Source of the DNA: Gammaproteobacteria bacterium
Lineage (GTDB): Bacteria > Pseudomonadota > Gammaproteobacteria > UBA6429
DNA: 9,917 bases
Assembly (NCBI GenBank): GCA_003232015.1
Contig: QIKU01000024.1
Span: forward strand, 1-9,917
Direction of reading: 5' to 3'
This document shows, in pieces, positions 1-6,737 of this stretch. The notes under the pieces are model-generated. The model was not told the DNA's origin. It did not search any database and saw only the letters and a list, made by a program, of their open reading frames with translations. Position numbers and translations under genes: made by a program. Each line of letters opens with the position of its first letter. Within the stretch, counting starts at the first letter, position 1.

Positions 1-1673
1 CCGTATGGGGTGCACATGAAGGCTCCTTACTTCTTTGGGCGCTAACACTTGGCATCTGGACTTCGGCGGTGGCTATTTTTAGTAAAAAAGTACCCGACGT
101 AATGATTGCGCGCGTGTTGGGTGTCATGGGTTTTATCAGTATCGGCTTTATCCTTTTTATACTGGTTACCTCTAACCCATTTGAACGCATTTTCCCTGCG
201 CCACTTGAAGGTCGTGATTTAAACCCATTGTTACAGGATTTTGGTTTAATTATTCATCCACCGATGCTTTATATGGGTTACGTTGGTTTGTCGGTTGCGT
301 TTGCCTTTGCGATTGCTGCAATGCTTGCCGGCAAGCTTGACGCGGCATGGGCACGTTGGTCACGGCCATGGACCAGCATTGCATGGGTGTTTTTAACACT
401 TGGTATTTCACTCGGTAGTTGGTGGGCTTATTACGAACTCGGTTGGGGCGGCTGGTGGTTTTGGGATCCGGTTGAAAACGCATCGTTTATGCCGTGGTTA
501 GTGGCAACGGCACTTATCCATTCGTTAGCGGTTACCGAAAAGCGGGGCAGCCTTAAAGCATGGACAGTGTTACTGGCTATCTTTGCTTTTTCTTTAAGTT
601 TGTTGGGTACGTTTTTAGTTCGTTCTGGCGTGCTGACCTCGGTGCATTCTTTTGCCAGCGATCCGGAACGTGGTTTGTTTATATTAATATTTCTGGTTTT
701 GGTGGTGGGCAGCTCACTCGCTTTGTATGCATGGCGTGCATCAGCAATTAAATCTAACACGCGTTTTTCATGGTTCTCAAAAGAAACTGCGCTTTTATTA
801 AATAATATTCTTCTAATTATTGCGACAGCAACAATATTACTCGGTACGCTGTATCCGCTGGTAATAGATGCTTTAAATCTAGGTAAAATTTCGGTTGGCC
901 CCCCTTATTTTAACAGTGTTTTTGTTCCTATTATGGTGCCGCTGGTGGCACTCATGGGTATAGGTGTTTTTGTTCGCTGGAAGCAGGACAGTATTCATCG
1001 ACTAAAAAAACATTTGTTAATCTATCTGGCTATTAGTCTGGTTCTCGGTACTTTAAGTACTATGGCAATGCCAACGTTTACTCTTGGTGCAATGATAGGA
1101 ACCACACTTGCATGGTGGGTTGTACTGAATATGGGCTCCAGTTTTAAACAGCGCTTTAAAACTAAAGCAATCTCATGGGACGGTTTAAAGAAAACACCAC
1201 GTGCTATTTATGGTATGCACATTGCGCATGTTGGTATTGCGGTCTTTACGGTGGGAGTAACACTAACCTCTATTTACTCAACTGAAAAAGATGTGATGTT
1301 AACACCGGGGGAGTCGTATTCTTTAGCGGGTTATGATTTCAAGTTTATTGATTCAAAACGTATTATCGGCCCTAATTATGAAGGTGAACGCGGGCACGTT
1401 ATCGTTAGTAAAGACGGTGTTGTGATTGCCGACATGGAGCCGGAAAAACGTATCTACACGGTGCAACGTAGCCCCATGACCGAAGCAGCAATTGATGCCG
1501 GCCTGTTCCGCGACCTGTTTGTTGCCATGGGTGAGCCGCGTGGTGACAAGGGTGGCTGGGCATTGCGCTTGTATCATAAACCGTTTATCCGCTGGATTTG
1601 GTTAGGCACATTGATAATGGGCTTTGGCGGACTGTTAGCGGCAACTGATAAACGTTATCGAAAAGCGAAGTAA
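1..1673 (+). CDS. ccmF: CcmF, cytochrome c haem lyase subunit (5' partial)
   Basis: Large inner-membrane subunit of the system I haem lyase, which attaches haem from holo-CcmE to apocytochrome c together with CcmH and CcmI. The reading frame is open from base 3, beginning with WGAHEGSLLLW, a family motif, so the GTG at 69 is not the true start. 556 residues are visible. The tryptophan-rich haem-handling (WWD) motif GWGGWWFWDPVENASF is at 441-488. Histidines matching the conserved haem ligands are at 255-257 (IIHPPMLYMG), 519-521 (ALIHSL), 645-647 (TSVHSFASDP) and probably 1227-1229 (AHVGIAV; another His lies at 1218). The spacing of the first three equals that of E. coli H173, H261 and H303 as I recall them. 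That implies about 88 residues are missing before the window. Many hydrophobic helices are present, with a periplasmic domain near 1270-1560 before a last helix. It is followed 9 bp later by ccmG. Confidence 0.97.
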   Translation, partial: VWGAHEGSLLLWALTLGIWTSAVAIFSKKVPDVMIARVLGVMGFISIGFILFILVTSNPFERIFPAPLEGRDLNPLLQDFGLIIHPPMLYMGYVGLSVAFAFAIAAMLAGKLDAAWARWSRPWTSIAWVFLTLGISLGSWWAYYELGWGGWWFWDPVENASFMPWLVATALIHSLAVTEKRGSLKAWTVLLAIFAFSLSLLGTFLVRSGVLTSVHSFASDPERGLFILIFLVLVVGSSLALYAWRASAIKSNTRFSWFSKETALLLNNILLIIATATILLGTLYPLVIDALNLGKISVGPPYFNSVFVPIMVPLVALMGIGVFVRWKQDSIHRLKKHLLIYLAISLVLGTLSTMAMPTFTLGAMIGTTLAWWVVLNMGSSFKQRFKTKAISWDGLKKTPRAIYGMHIAHVGIAVFTVGVTLTSIYSTEKDVMLTPGESYSLAGYDFKFIDSKRIIGPNYEGERGHVIVSKDGVVIADMEPEKRIYTVQRSPMTEAAIDAGLFRDLFVAMGEPRGDKGGWALRLYHKPFIRWIWLGTLIMGFGGLLAATDKRYRKAK

Positions 1674-1682
1674 GGGATAGCG

Positions 1683-2219
1683 ATGCTAAAAATAAAATTC
1701 CTTCTGCCGCTAATCGCTTTTGTTTTACTGGTTGTCTTGTTAGCGGCAGGGTTAAGTAATGATCCACGAAAAGTACCGTCCCCTTTAGTCGGTAAACCTG
1801 CGCCGTATTTCGAGTTGCCACGGCTAGATGACCCCAGTGTAAAATTTAACCCGCAAATGTTAAAGGGTAAGGTCTGGTTATTAAATATCTGGGCATCGTG
1901 GTGTGTTGCCTGCCGGGCTGAGCACCCCATGTTTAATGAGTTGGCTAAACTAAACATAGTGGATATTGTTGGCTTTAATTATAAAGATACCAACGACGAG
2001 GCTAAAGCCTGGTTAAGGCAATTAGGTAATCCATACAGTGTGGTGGTAACCGATCAAAAAGGTTTGGCGGGTTTTGACTATGGTGTTTACGGTGTGCCAG
2101 AAACATTTTTTATCGACAAGAAGGGCATTATTCGTTACAAGCATATTGGTCCGATAAGTTACAAAGACTTAAACGAAATTGTTATCCCTTTAATTAAAGA
2201 GCTACGAGCAGAAAAATAA
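1683..2219 (+). CDS. ccmG: CcmG/DsbE, thiol:disulfide interchange protein of cytochrome c maturation
   Basis: Membrane-anchored periplasmic thioredoxin-fold protein that helps keep the apocytochrome CXXCH cysteines reduced, taking electrons from CcdA/DsbD. It has 178 residues, the usual family size. An N-terminal anchor or uncleaved signal spans about residues 4-23. The thioredoxin-like domain carries the active site WCVAC (C74, C77) and the CcmG signature GVYGVPETFFID (residues 134-145) with the cis-proline P139 and acidic E140. The ATG at 1683 is supported by AAGGGA at 1672-1677, which overlaps the ccmF stop codon, so the two genes are closely coupled. The usual acidic surroundings of the CXXC are only partly seen (E80 shortly after it). 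Family assignment is secure. No frameshift or truncation is seen. Confidence 0.97.
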   Translation: MLKIKFLLPLIAFVLLVVLLAAGLSNDPRKVPSPLVGKPAPYFELPRLDDPSVKFNPQMLKGKVWLLNIWASWCVACRAEHPMFNELAKLNIVDIVGFNYKDTNDEAKAWLRQLGNPYSVVVTDQKGLAGFDYGVYGVPETFFIDKKGIIRYKHIGPISYKDLNEIVIPLIKELRAEK

Positions 2220-2241
2220 TTTACTTCAGGTACAGAACACG

Positions 2242-2712
2242 ATGCGTATTTTTATAGTTTTATTTATGATTTTGCAGTTGAACCTGGTTCATGCAGGTGT
2301 TGAATTTCGGCAGTTCGAACGAGCTGAGCTTGAAGTGCGTTATAATGTATTAATTGATGAACTGCGGTGCCTTGTTTGTCAGAACCAGACTTTAAAAGAT
2401 TCCAATTCTGAGCTGGCGAAAGATATGCGCGACAAGGTTTACCAAATGATTTCAGAAGGTAAAAGCAATCAGCAGATTGCTGATTTTATGGTCGCACGTT
2501 ATGGTGACTTTGTATTGTATAAGCCACCCTTTAAAACCATTACTCTTTTATTATGGCTAGGGCCGCTTATCTTTTTTTTGATAGCAATGACTGTATTGTT
2601 TAGAGTTATCAGGCAACGTAGTCAGGTTGGTTCTGTTGAGCTAAGCGATGCGGAGCATCAACGTGCCCAACAATTATTGCAGAGCGCATTAAAAAAGGAT
2701 GACGCATCATGA
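2242..2712 (+). CDS. ccmH: CcmH, cytochrome c maturation thiol oxidoreductase
   Basis: Short CcmH (CycL-type) protein of 156 residues that reduces or holds apocytochrome cysteines and works with CcmF and CcmI. It has a signal peptide (about residues 1-18, ending LVHA), then a periplasmic three-helix domain with the diagnostic LRCLVCQNQ motif (C43 and C46) followed by LKDSNSELAKDMR. One C-terminal transmembrane helix lies at about residues 101-122, with a short cytoplasmic tail. It is the short form; the TPR part that is fused in E. coli CcmH is a separate gene here (ccmI). The start codon has only a weak AGG at 2228-2230 in front of it, so translation may depend on coupling with ccmG 22 bp upstream. 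Its stop codon overlaps the ccmI start as ATGA. Confidence 0.97.
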   Translation: MRIFIVLFMILQLNLVHAGVEFRQFERAELEVRYNVLIDELRCLVCQNQTLKDSNSELAKDMRDKVYQMISEGKSNQQIADFMVARYGDFVLYKPPFKTITLLLWLGPLIFFLIAMTVLFRVIRQRSQVGSVELSDAEHQRAQQLLQSALKKDDAS

Positions 2713-3977
2713 TAGGTTTTATGTTTCTTTCTTTGCTTCTTACTATTATAGTTTTATGGCTTATTGTACCGGCGCTACTGGGTAAACGTGCTATCAGCCT
2801 GGACGATACGGATTTACAAAATGCAGCGATAGCAAAAGAACGTTTAACCGAACTGGAATTACGTCTGCAACAGGGAGAAATGTCACAGCAGGAATTTGAA
2901 CAAACCCGAACTGAAATTGAAAAATCGCTATTAGAAGATGTTCGTGATAGCGAAGCAGCGCAGACAGTTTCGCCAAAAGTTGAGAACAGTGCGTATGTCA
3001 TTATTACGGTTATTCCTCTGCTGGCACTGGCTTTGTACTGGTCATGGGGAACACCCGACGCTATTAATCAGAGTACACAGGCAATGCAACAGGTGCCGCC
3101 ATCAACAGAGGCGGGTGGCAAAAAACATCTTGGCTCAGTTGATGAGATGGCGTTACTGCTTGAGTCAAAACTGGAAAAAGATCCTGATAATCCAGAGGGC
3201 TGGTTTACCCTGGCTCGAACTTATATGTCACTTAAAAAATATGATCGTGCCGTAGCAGCATTAAAACGTTTGCGCCAACTGGTGGGTGATGATGTTACGG
3301 TTTTGATTACCCTGGCCGATGCAATGACGATGGAGCGTGGTGGGCGTATGGCCGGCGAACCCTTTGAGCTGATTAAAAAGGCACTGGAGAAAAAGCCGGA
3401 TAATCCAATGGCCTTATGGCTGGCGGGTTTAGGCTATGCTGAAAGTGGCGATGGCAAAACGGCGATTAAATTATGGAAAAAATTATTGCCCATTATTGAA
3501 AGTGAACCCGGCTCTGTTGAACAAATTCAGTCACTTATTGCTGTGGCTGAACGTAAAATGGGGTTGGAGCCGACGATAAAAGCAGTGCAACCTACCACAC
3601 CTGTTGAGTCGGGTAGTGGCGATGTTGCGGCCGCGAGTATTCGTGTGAGTGTAAAGTTAGCCGATAACATCAGGAACAAGGTATCACCCGATGACTTCGT
3701 TCTGGTGTATGCGCGTGCTGCCAAAGGCCCTAAAATGCCATTGGCGATAGTGCGCAAGCAGGTAAAAGATCTTCCTTTCACAACCGTGCTGGACGACAGC
3801 ATGGCAATGCAACCGACAATGAAGCTGTCCAGTTTTGCCGAGGTTAATATTATTGCCCGGGTTTCCAAATTGGGCCAGGCAGCACCTAAAAGCGGTGACG
3901 CACAGGGCCAGTCAGAACCAGTAACAGTAAAAGACACCCGTTCGGTGACCGTGCTTATTAACAAGGTATTGCCGTAA
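2709..3977 (+). CDS. ccmI: CcmI, TPR chaperone for apocytochrome c
   Basis: Bipartite apocytochrome-binding subunit of the haem lyase, 422 residues. Domain order: transmembrane helix 1 (about residues 3-24); a cytoplasmic loop (about 25-93) rich in charged residues and likely coiled-coil, containing AKERLTELELRLQQGEMSQ; transmembrane helix 2 (about 95-113); a periplasmic TPR region (about 143-270) with repeats starting near DPDNPEGWFTLARTYMSL and KPDNPMALWLAGLGYAESGD; and a C-terminal beta-rich domain (about 309-422) with FVLVYARAAKGPKMPLAIVR and LDDSMAMQPTMKLSSF, typical of full-length CcmI. The first base is shared with the ccmH stop (ATGA), indicating translational coupling. It is the last gene of the ccm operon; only a weak hairpin follows it. 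Confidence 0.95.
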   Translation: MIGFMFLSLLLTIIVLWLIVPALLGKRAISLDDTDLQNAAIAKERLTELELRLQQGEMSQQEFEQTRTEIEKSLLEDVRDSEAAQTVSPKVENSAYVIITVIPLLALALYWSWGTPDAINQSTQAMQQVPPSTEAGGKKHLGSVDEMALLLESKLEKDPDNPEGWFTLARTYMSLKKYDRAVAALKRLRQLVGDDVTVLITLADAMTMERGGRMAGEPFELIKKALEKKPDNPMALWLAGLGYAESGDGKTAIKLWKKLLPIIESEPGSVEQIQSLIAVAERKMGLEPTIKAVQPTTPVESGSGDVAAASIRVSVKLADNIRNKVSPDDFVLVYARAAKGPKMPLAIVRKQVKDLPFTTVLDDSMAMQPTMKLSSFAEVNIIARVSKLGQAAPKSGDAQGQSEPVTVKDTRSVTVLINKVLP

Positions 3978-4014
3978 ACAGCGGAAATGTACTACAGTTA
4001 ATTGCTTTCACGTT

Positions 4015-4030
4015 CAGCCGGTTCTGGCTG
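4015..4030 (+). terminator. Weak hairpin after the ccm operon
   Basis: CAGCC and GGCTG form a 5-bp stem around the loop GGTTCT, 38 bp after the ccmI stop. The nearest T run (4036-4039) starts five bases past the stem and is only four long. It may be a poor intrinsic terminator, and transcripts of the ccm operon could read through into the next unit. Low confidence. Confidence 0.25.
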
Positions 4031-4084
4031 GACGGTTTTATTCTGCCTAAAATTGATCTAACTCAGTGTTTTAATTGTGATCTG

Positions 4085-4098
4085 TGAACTATGAACTA
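4085..4098 (+). repeat. Tandem 7-bp duplication TGAACTA
   Basis: TGAACTA occurs twice head to tail (4085-4091 and 4092-4098) in the gap between ccmI and the rubrerythrin gene. It is directly visible. It is probably slippage debris rather than a binding site, since it lies upstream of the predicted -35 box. Confidence 0.6.
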
Positions 4099-4113
4099 TC
4101 ATCTAATGGAGTG

Positions 4114-4127
4114 CCCGGTTCCCGGTT
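4114..4127 (+). repeat. Tandem 7-bp duplication CCCGGTT
   Basis: CCCGGTT occurs twice head to tail (4114-4120 and 4121-4127), just 15 bp after the TGAACTA duplication and 15 bp before the predicted -35 box. No function is evident. Two perfect 7-bp duplications this close together suggest a locally slippage-prone spacer. Confidence 0.6.
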
Positions 4128-4142
4128 GCGATTTAAATTAAC

Positions 4143-4171
4143 TTGACACCCAACCCTATCTGGGCTATTTT
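4143..4171 (+). promoter_or_regulatory. Predicted sigma70 promoter of the rubrerythrin operon
   Basis: A perfect -35 hexamer TTGACA (4143-4148) is followed by a 17-bp spacer and the -10 hexamer TATTTT (4166-4171, 4 of 6 to consensus). The predicted transcription start is near 4178, giving a leader of about 127 nt before the rubrerythrin ATG. It is the best promoter-like match I see in this gap, and it lies directly before an operator-like palindrome, which strengthens the call. Confidence 0.65.
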
Positions 4172-4180
4172 CCACACCAG

Positions 4181-4197
4181 TTTAGACTGATTCTAAA
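4181..4197. promoter_or_regulatory. Fur-family-type operator (Irr/PerR-like box)
   Basis: TTTAGACTGATTCTAAA is an inverted repeat with perfect 6-bp arms. It matches the alphaproteobacterial iron control element of Irr (TTTAGAANNNTTCTAAA) at 13 of 14 defined positions. Its inner 15 bases match the PerR box pattern TTATAATNATTATAA at 11 of 14. Both consensus sequences are from my memory of the families. It lies at about +4 to +20 relative to the predicted start, a position suited to repression. The downstream rubrerythrin is a classic peroxide- and iron-stress gene, which fits. Which Fur-family protein binds it, if any, cannot be told; no regulator gene lies in the window. Confidence 0.6.
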
Positions 4198-4273
4198 TTG
4201 GGTTTTTAAGCTTATTAGCCGAATTAGGTGAGTTTTTCAACCTGAATACAAAGTCGTTTTGACGTTGACTATT

Positions 4274-4287
4274 TTATCAATTGATAA
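4274..4287. promoter_or_regulatory. Perfect 14-bp palindrome TTATCAATTGATAA before the rubrerythrin RBS
   Basis: TTATCAATTGATAA reads the same on both strands with no spacer and ends 6 bp before the GAGG core of the ribosome binding site. It could be a second operator for a dimeric regulator. As RNA it cannot form a normal hairpin loop without opening its centre, so a DNA-binding role is likelier than an RNA one. The regulator is unknown. An AT-rich palindrome of this length by chance is uncommon but possible. Confidence 0.4.
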
Positions 4288-4292
4288 CAAAA

Positions 4293-4299
4293 AGAGGTG
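4293..4299 (+). promoter_or_regulatory. Ribosome binding site that fixes the rubrerythrin start
   Basis: AGAGGTG, a strong Shine-Dalgarno sequence, lies 5 bases before the ATG at 4305. It decides the start: the in-frame TTG at 4281 lies upstream of it, inside the 14-bp palindrome, and has no such site. Confidence 0.8.
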
Positions 4300-4304
4300 A
4301 CATT

Positions 4305-4724
4305 ATGTCCTTAAAAGGAAGTAAAACAGAACAAAACTTGAAAGATGCTTTCTCCGGTGAATCACAGGCGAACCGTCGTTATTTATATTTTGCAGCAAAA
4401 GCAGACGTTGAAGGTTACAACGATGTATCGACTGTTTTTCGTTCAACTGCCGAAGGTGAAACGGGCCATGCACACGGTCATCTGGAATATCTGGAAGAAA
4501 GCGGCGACCCGGCAACTGGTTTGCCGATTGGTTCAACCAGCGACAACCTCAAAGCTGCCATTGCCGGCGAAACACATGAATACACCGACATGTACCCGGG
4601 TATGGCTAAAGCGGCACGTGAAGAAAACTTCGATGAAATTGCAGACTGGTTTGAAACCTTAGCCAAAGCGGAACGCTCGCACGCTAACCGTTTCCAGAAA
4701 GCACTGGATAATCTGGACGACTAA
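4305..4724 (+). CDS. rbr: Rubrerythrin without rubredoxin domain (diiron peroxidase)
   Basis: 139-residue ferritin-like four-helix protein that probably reduces hydrogen peroxide at a diiron site in the cytoplasm. All seven ligands expected from Desulfovibrio rubrerythrin are present with the right motifs: E19 ([14 protein letters not shown]), E52 and H55 (EGETGHAH), E89 and E92 (GETHEY), and E123 and H126 (AERSHANRF). Unlike classic rubrerythrin (about 190 residues) it stops right after the fourth helix, so the C-terminal rubredoxin Fe(SCys)4 domain is absent and the protein has no cysteines at all; electrons must come from a separate partner. The start is the ATG at 4305, behind a strong ribosome binding site. 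It is the first gene of a module with an Fe-S protein and a DUF3501 protein, under a promoter with a Fur-family-like box. Confidence 0.95.
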   Translation: MSLKGSKTEQNLKDAFSGESQANRRYLYFAAKADVEGYNDVSTVFRSTAEGETGHAHGHLEYLEESGDPATGLPIGSTSDNLKAAIAGETHEYTDMYPGMAKAAREENFDEIADWFETLAKAERSHANRFQKALDNLDD

Positions 4725-4730
4725 GTCTGG

Positions 4731-4764
4731 TTTCACCAGTCGCCTTTGTCGGAGGCTGGTGAAA
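4731..4764 (+). terminator. Stable hairpin between rubrerythrin and the Fe-S gene
   Basis: TTTCACCAG (4731-4739) pairs perfectly with CTGGTGAAA (4756-4764). The stem extends inward through a T-G wobble and further pairs, with one mismatch, to the loop TTTGTC (4745-4750). It starts 7 bp after the rubrerythrin stop. The following bases are ATAAATTAACTT, not a real U run, so it is more likely a partial terminator or a 3' end that protects the rubrerythrin mRNA than a full stop. Either would raise rubrerythrin over the two downstream proteins. Confidence 0.5.
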
Positions 4765-4803
4765 ATAAATTAACTTCGCATTACTCAACCAAGGGTATAG
4801 TTC

Positions 4804-6132
4804 ATGGCTCCTCGAGAAGGCAGTTTAGAAGCACCAACACGTCATCCTCTTAACTGGAAAGCGCCGGAGTTTTATAACGAAGAAGCATTATTCAGTGAGC
4901 TGGAACGAGTCTATGATATTTGTCATGGCTGCCGTCGTTGTGTGAGTTTGTGTAATGCTTTCCCTACACTTTTTGATTTAGTCGATGAGTCCAGCACCAT
5001 GGAAGTAGATGGTGTTGCCAAAAAAGACTACTGGAAAGTGGTTGACCATTGTTATCTATGTGACCTTTGCTATTTAACCAAGTGCCCCTATGTGCCACCG
5101 CATGAATGGAACCTTGATTTTCCCCATGTGATGTTACGTGCCAAAGCCGTTAAGTTTAAACAGCAGGGCGCATCCTCCCGAGATAAATTATTATCAGCAA
5201 CCGATACGGTGGGTAAACTGGTTGGTACACCGGTTATTGCACAAACAGTCAATTTTATTAATAAAATAAAACCGGCACGCAAAGTATTGCAATCTGTTTT
5301 AGGGGTGCATGCGGATGCCATGTTGCCTGAGTATCAGAGTTCATCATTTCGCTCCCGTTATAAAGGCAGCCAGATCACAACGGTTGATGCCGGTAACAAA
5401 ACAACCGGCAAAGTTGCTTTATTTGCAACCTGCTATTGTAATGTCAATGAGCCACAACTTAATGATGATCTGGTTGCTGTTTTTGAACACAATGGCATTC
5501 AAACGACGATTGCAGAAAAAGAACAATGTTGCGGTATGCCAAAGCTGGAATTAGGTGATCTGGAAGCGGTCGAAAAAGCCATGCAGGTAAACATTCCTGT
5601 ACTTGCAAAATTAGTCGATGCGGGTTTTGACCTTGTGGCAGCCGTGCCCTCGTGTGTGTTGATGTTTAAACAGGAGTTACCATTAATGTTTCCTGAAAAT
5701 GCAGATGTTCAAAAAGTACAACAGGCATTTTTCGATCCGTTTGAATACTTAATGCTGCGCCACAAAGAAGACAAGCTAAAACTCAACTTTAAAAAACCAC
5801 TTGGTAAAATCGCCTATCAGGTAGCCTGCCATTTGCGGGTACAAAAAATAGGCATGAAAACCCGCGATCTTCTTCGGCTTGTTCCTGATACCGAAGTACT
5901 GCCGATTGAACGCTGTTCCGGCCATGACGGTACCTATGCGGTAAAAGTGGAGTTTCATAAAATATCAATGAAAATCGCTCGGCCGGTAGTGAATAAGGTT
6001 AAACAGTTTGAAGCGGACTATTATTCCAGTGATTGTCCGATGGCCGGGCATCAAATAGAAAACGGGCTGGATAATGGTTCAGCCGCGCCTACACACCCGC
6101 TTAGCTTATTAAGAAAAGCCTACGCCATTTAA
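4804..6132 (+). CDS. GlpC/HdrD-like Fe-S oxidoreductase with two CCG domains
   Basis: 442-residue soluble protein of the heterodisulfide reductase subunit D / GlpC type. The N-terminal ferredoxin domain holds two cluster motifs: C40, C43, C46, C50 (CHGCRRCVSLC) and C83, C86, C89, C94 (CYLCDLCYLTKCP). The second has four residues before the last Cys, and C50 and C94 may exchange between two [4Fe-4S] clusters as in other ferredoxins. The C-terminal half has two CCG-type domains: C210/C212, C242-C243 (QCCGMP), C284; then C342 (ACHLR), C371 (RCSGHDGTY), C411 (SDCPMAGHQ). The second has CSG in place of CCG. There is no FAD or transmembrane part. ATG at 4804 follows AAGGG at 4791-4795. Placed between rubrerythrin and a DUF3501 gene, it is inferred to be a redox partner, possibly electron donor, for the rubrerythrin; its substrate is unknown. 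Confidence 0.88.
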   Translation: MAPREGSLEAPTRHPLNWKAPEFYNEEALFSELERVYDICHGCRRCVSLCNAFPTLFDLVDESSTMEVDGVAKKDYWKVVDHCYLCDLCYLTKCPYVPPHEWNLDFPHVMLRAKAVKFKQQGASSRDKLLSATDTVGKLVGTPVIAQTVNFINKIKPARKVLQSVLGVHADAMLPEYQSSSFRSRYKGSQITTVDAGNKTTGKVALFATCYCNVNEPQLNDDLVAVFEHNGIQTTIAEKEQCCGMPKLELGDLEAVEKAMQVNIPVLAKLVDAGFDLVAAVPSCVLMFKQELPLMFPENADVQKVQQAFFDPFEYLMLRHKEDKLKLNFKKPLGKIAYQVACHLRVQKIGMKTRDLLRLVPDTEVLPIERCSGHDGTYAVKVEFHKISMKIARPVVNKVKQFEADYYSSDCPMAGHQIENGLDNGSAAPTHPLSLLRKAYAI

Positions 6133-6152
6133 GTTAGAGACAGAGAAATAAC

Positions 6153-6737
6153 ATGCAAAAATTAACCCGTGACGATTTATTTTCATTAGAAGAATATGCA
6201 AACAAAAGGCAGGATTATCGTGCATCCGTATTAGAACACAAAAAAAACCGCCAGGTTGCTTTAGGTGAAAACGCAACCTTGTATTTTGAAGATCGTATGA
6301 CGATTCAATATCAAATACAGGAAATGTTGCGTATTGAAAAAATATTTGAAGCCGATGGTATTAATGACGAACTGTCGGCATATAACCCGTTAATATCTGA
6401 TGGTAAAAATCTGAAAGCAACCTTTATGATTGAATATTCAGATGCAGACGAACGCCAGCGAGTACTCGAAACACTCGGTGGAGTGGAAGACAAGGTCTGG
6501 ATACAGGTAGAAGGCTTTGACAAAGTCTATGCGATTGCCGATGAAGACATGGACAGAAACCGCGATGAGAAAACATCAGCAGTGCATTTTATGCGTTTTG
6601 AGTTCAGCGATGAAATGATTGCGGCACTCAAGTCAGGTAAGGCTTTATCCATGGGTATTGATTATGATGGCTTTATGCAGAAGGTATCGCCTATTGACAG
6701 TAATACACAGCAAGCTTTAGTTAATGATTTTGATTAA
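6153..6737 (+). CDS. DUF3501 family protein
   Basis: 194-residue soluble, acidic protein of unknown function. I recognise the DUF3501 family from the N-terminal pattern LTRDDLFSLEEYANKRQDYR, the EHKKNRQVALG stretch, FEDRMTIQYQIQEMLRIEKI (about residues 46-65), YNPLISDGKNLKATFMIEY (about 77-95), and a late segment, VHFMRFEFSDEMIAALKSG (144-162). It has no cysteine, no signal peptide and no membrane helix, so it brings no Fe-S cluster of its own; conserved acidic and His residues could bind metal, but that is a guess. It begins 20 bp after the Fe-S gene with only a modest AGAGA before the ATG, so it is co-transcribed. From what I recall, this family commonly sits beside rubrerythrin and CCG-type Fe-S proteins, which suggests an accessory role in peroxide or iron-centre handling. 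Confidence 0.85.
   Translation: MQKLTRDDLFSLEEYANKRQDYRASVLEHKKNRQVALGENATLYFEDRMTIQYQIQEMLRIEKIFEADGINDELSAYNPLISDGKNLKATFMIEYSDADERQRVLETLGGVEDKVWIQVEGFDKVYAIADEDMDRNRDEKTSAVHFMRFEFSDEMIAALKSGKALSMGIDYDGFMQKVSPIDSNTQQALVNDFD

Noticed and set aside
69..71. GTG at 69 as the start of ccmF
   Set aside because: The frame is open back to the window edge and encodes the conserved WGAHEGSLLLW motif before it, so the gene is truncated by the window.
2938..3255. Overlapping plus-strand frame of 105 codons inside ccmI
   Set aside because: Composition is unlike a real protein and the ccmI frame carries clear transmembrane and TPR features across the same bases; the frames at 560-751, 4345-4662, 5309-5554 and 8811-9077 are likewise shadows.
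3527..3964. Open frame of 145 codons antisense to the ccmI C-terminal region
   Set aside because: It lies wholly opposite a well supported conserved domain and shows no recognisable protein features; the same holds for the antisense frames at 431-760, 1655-1957 and 2609-3001.
4265..4290. TTGACT at 4265-4270 as a second promoter -35 close to the rubrerythrin gene
   Set aside because: No -10-like hexamer occurs at a 16-18 bp spacing, and a start there would leave almost no leader before the ribosome binding site.
4281..4304. In-frame TTG at 4281 as the rubrerythrin start, adding eight residues
   Set aside because: It lies inside a palindrome, has no Shine-Dalgarno, and the strong AGAGGTG site at 4293-4299 is correctly spaced for the ATG at 4305, where the family's N-terminus begins.
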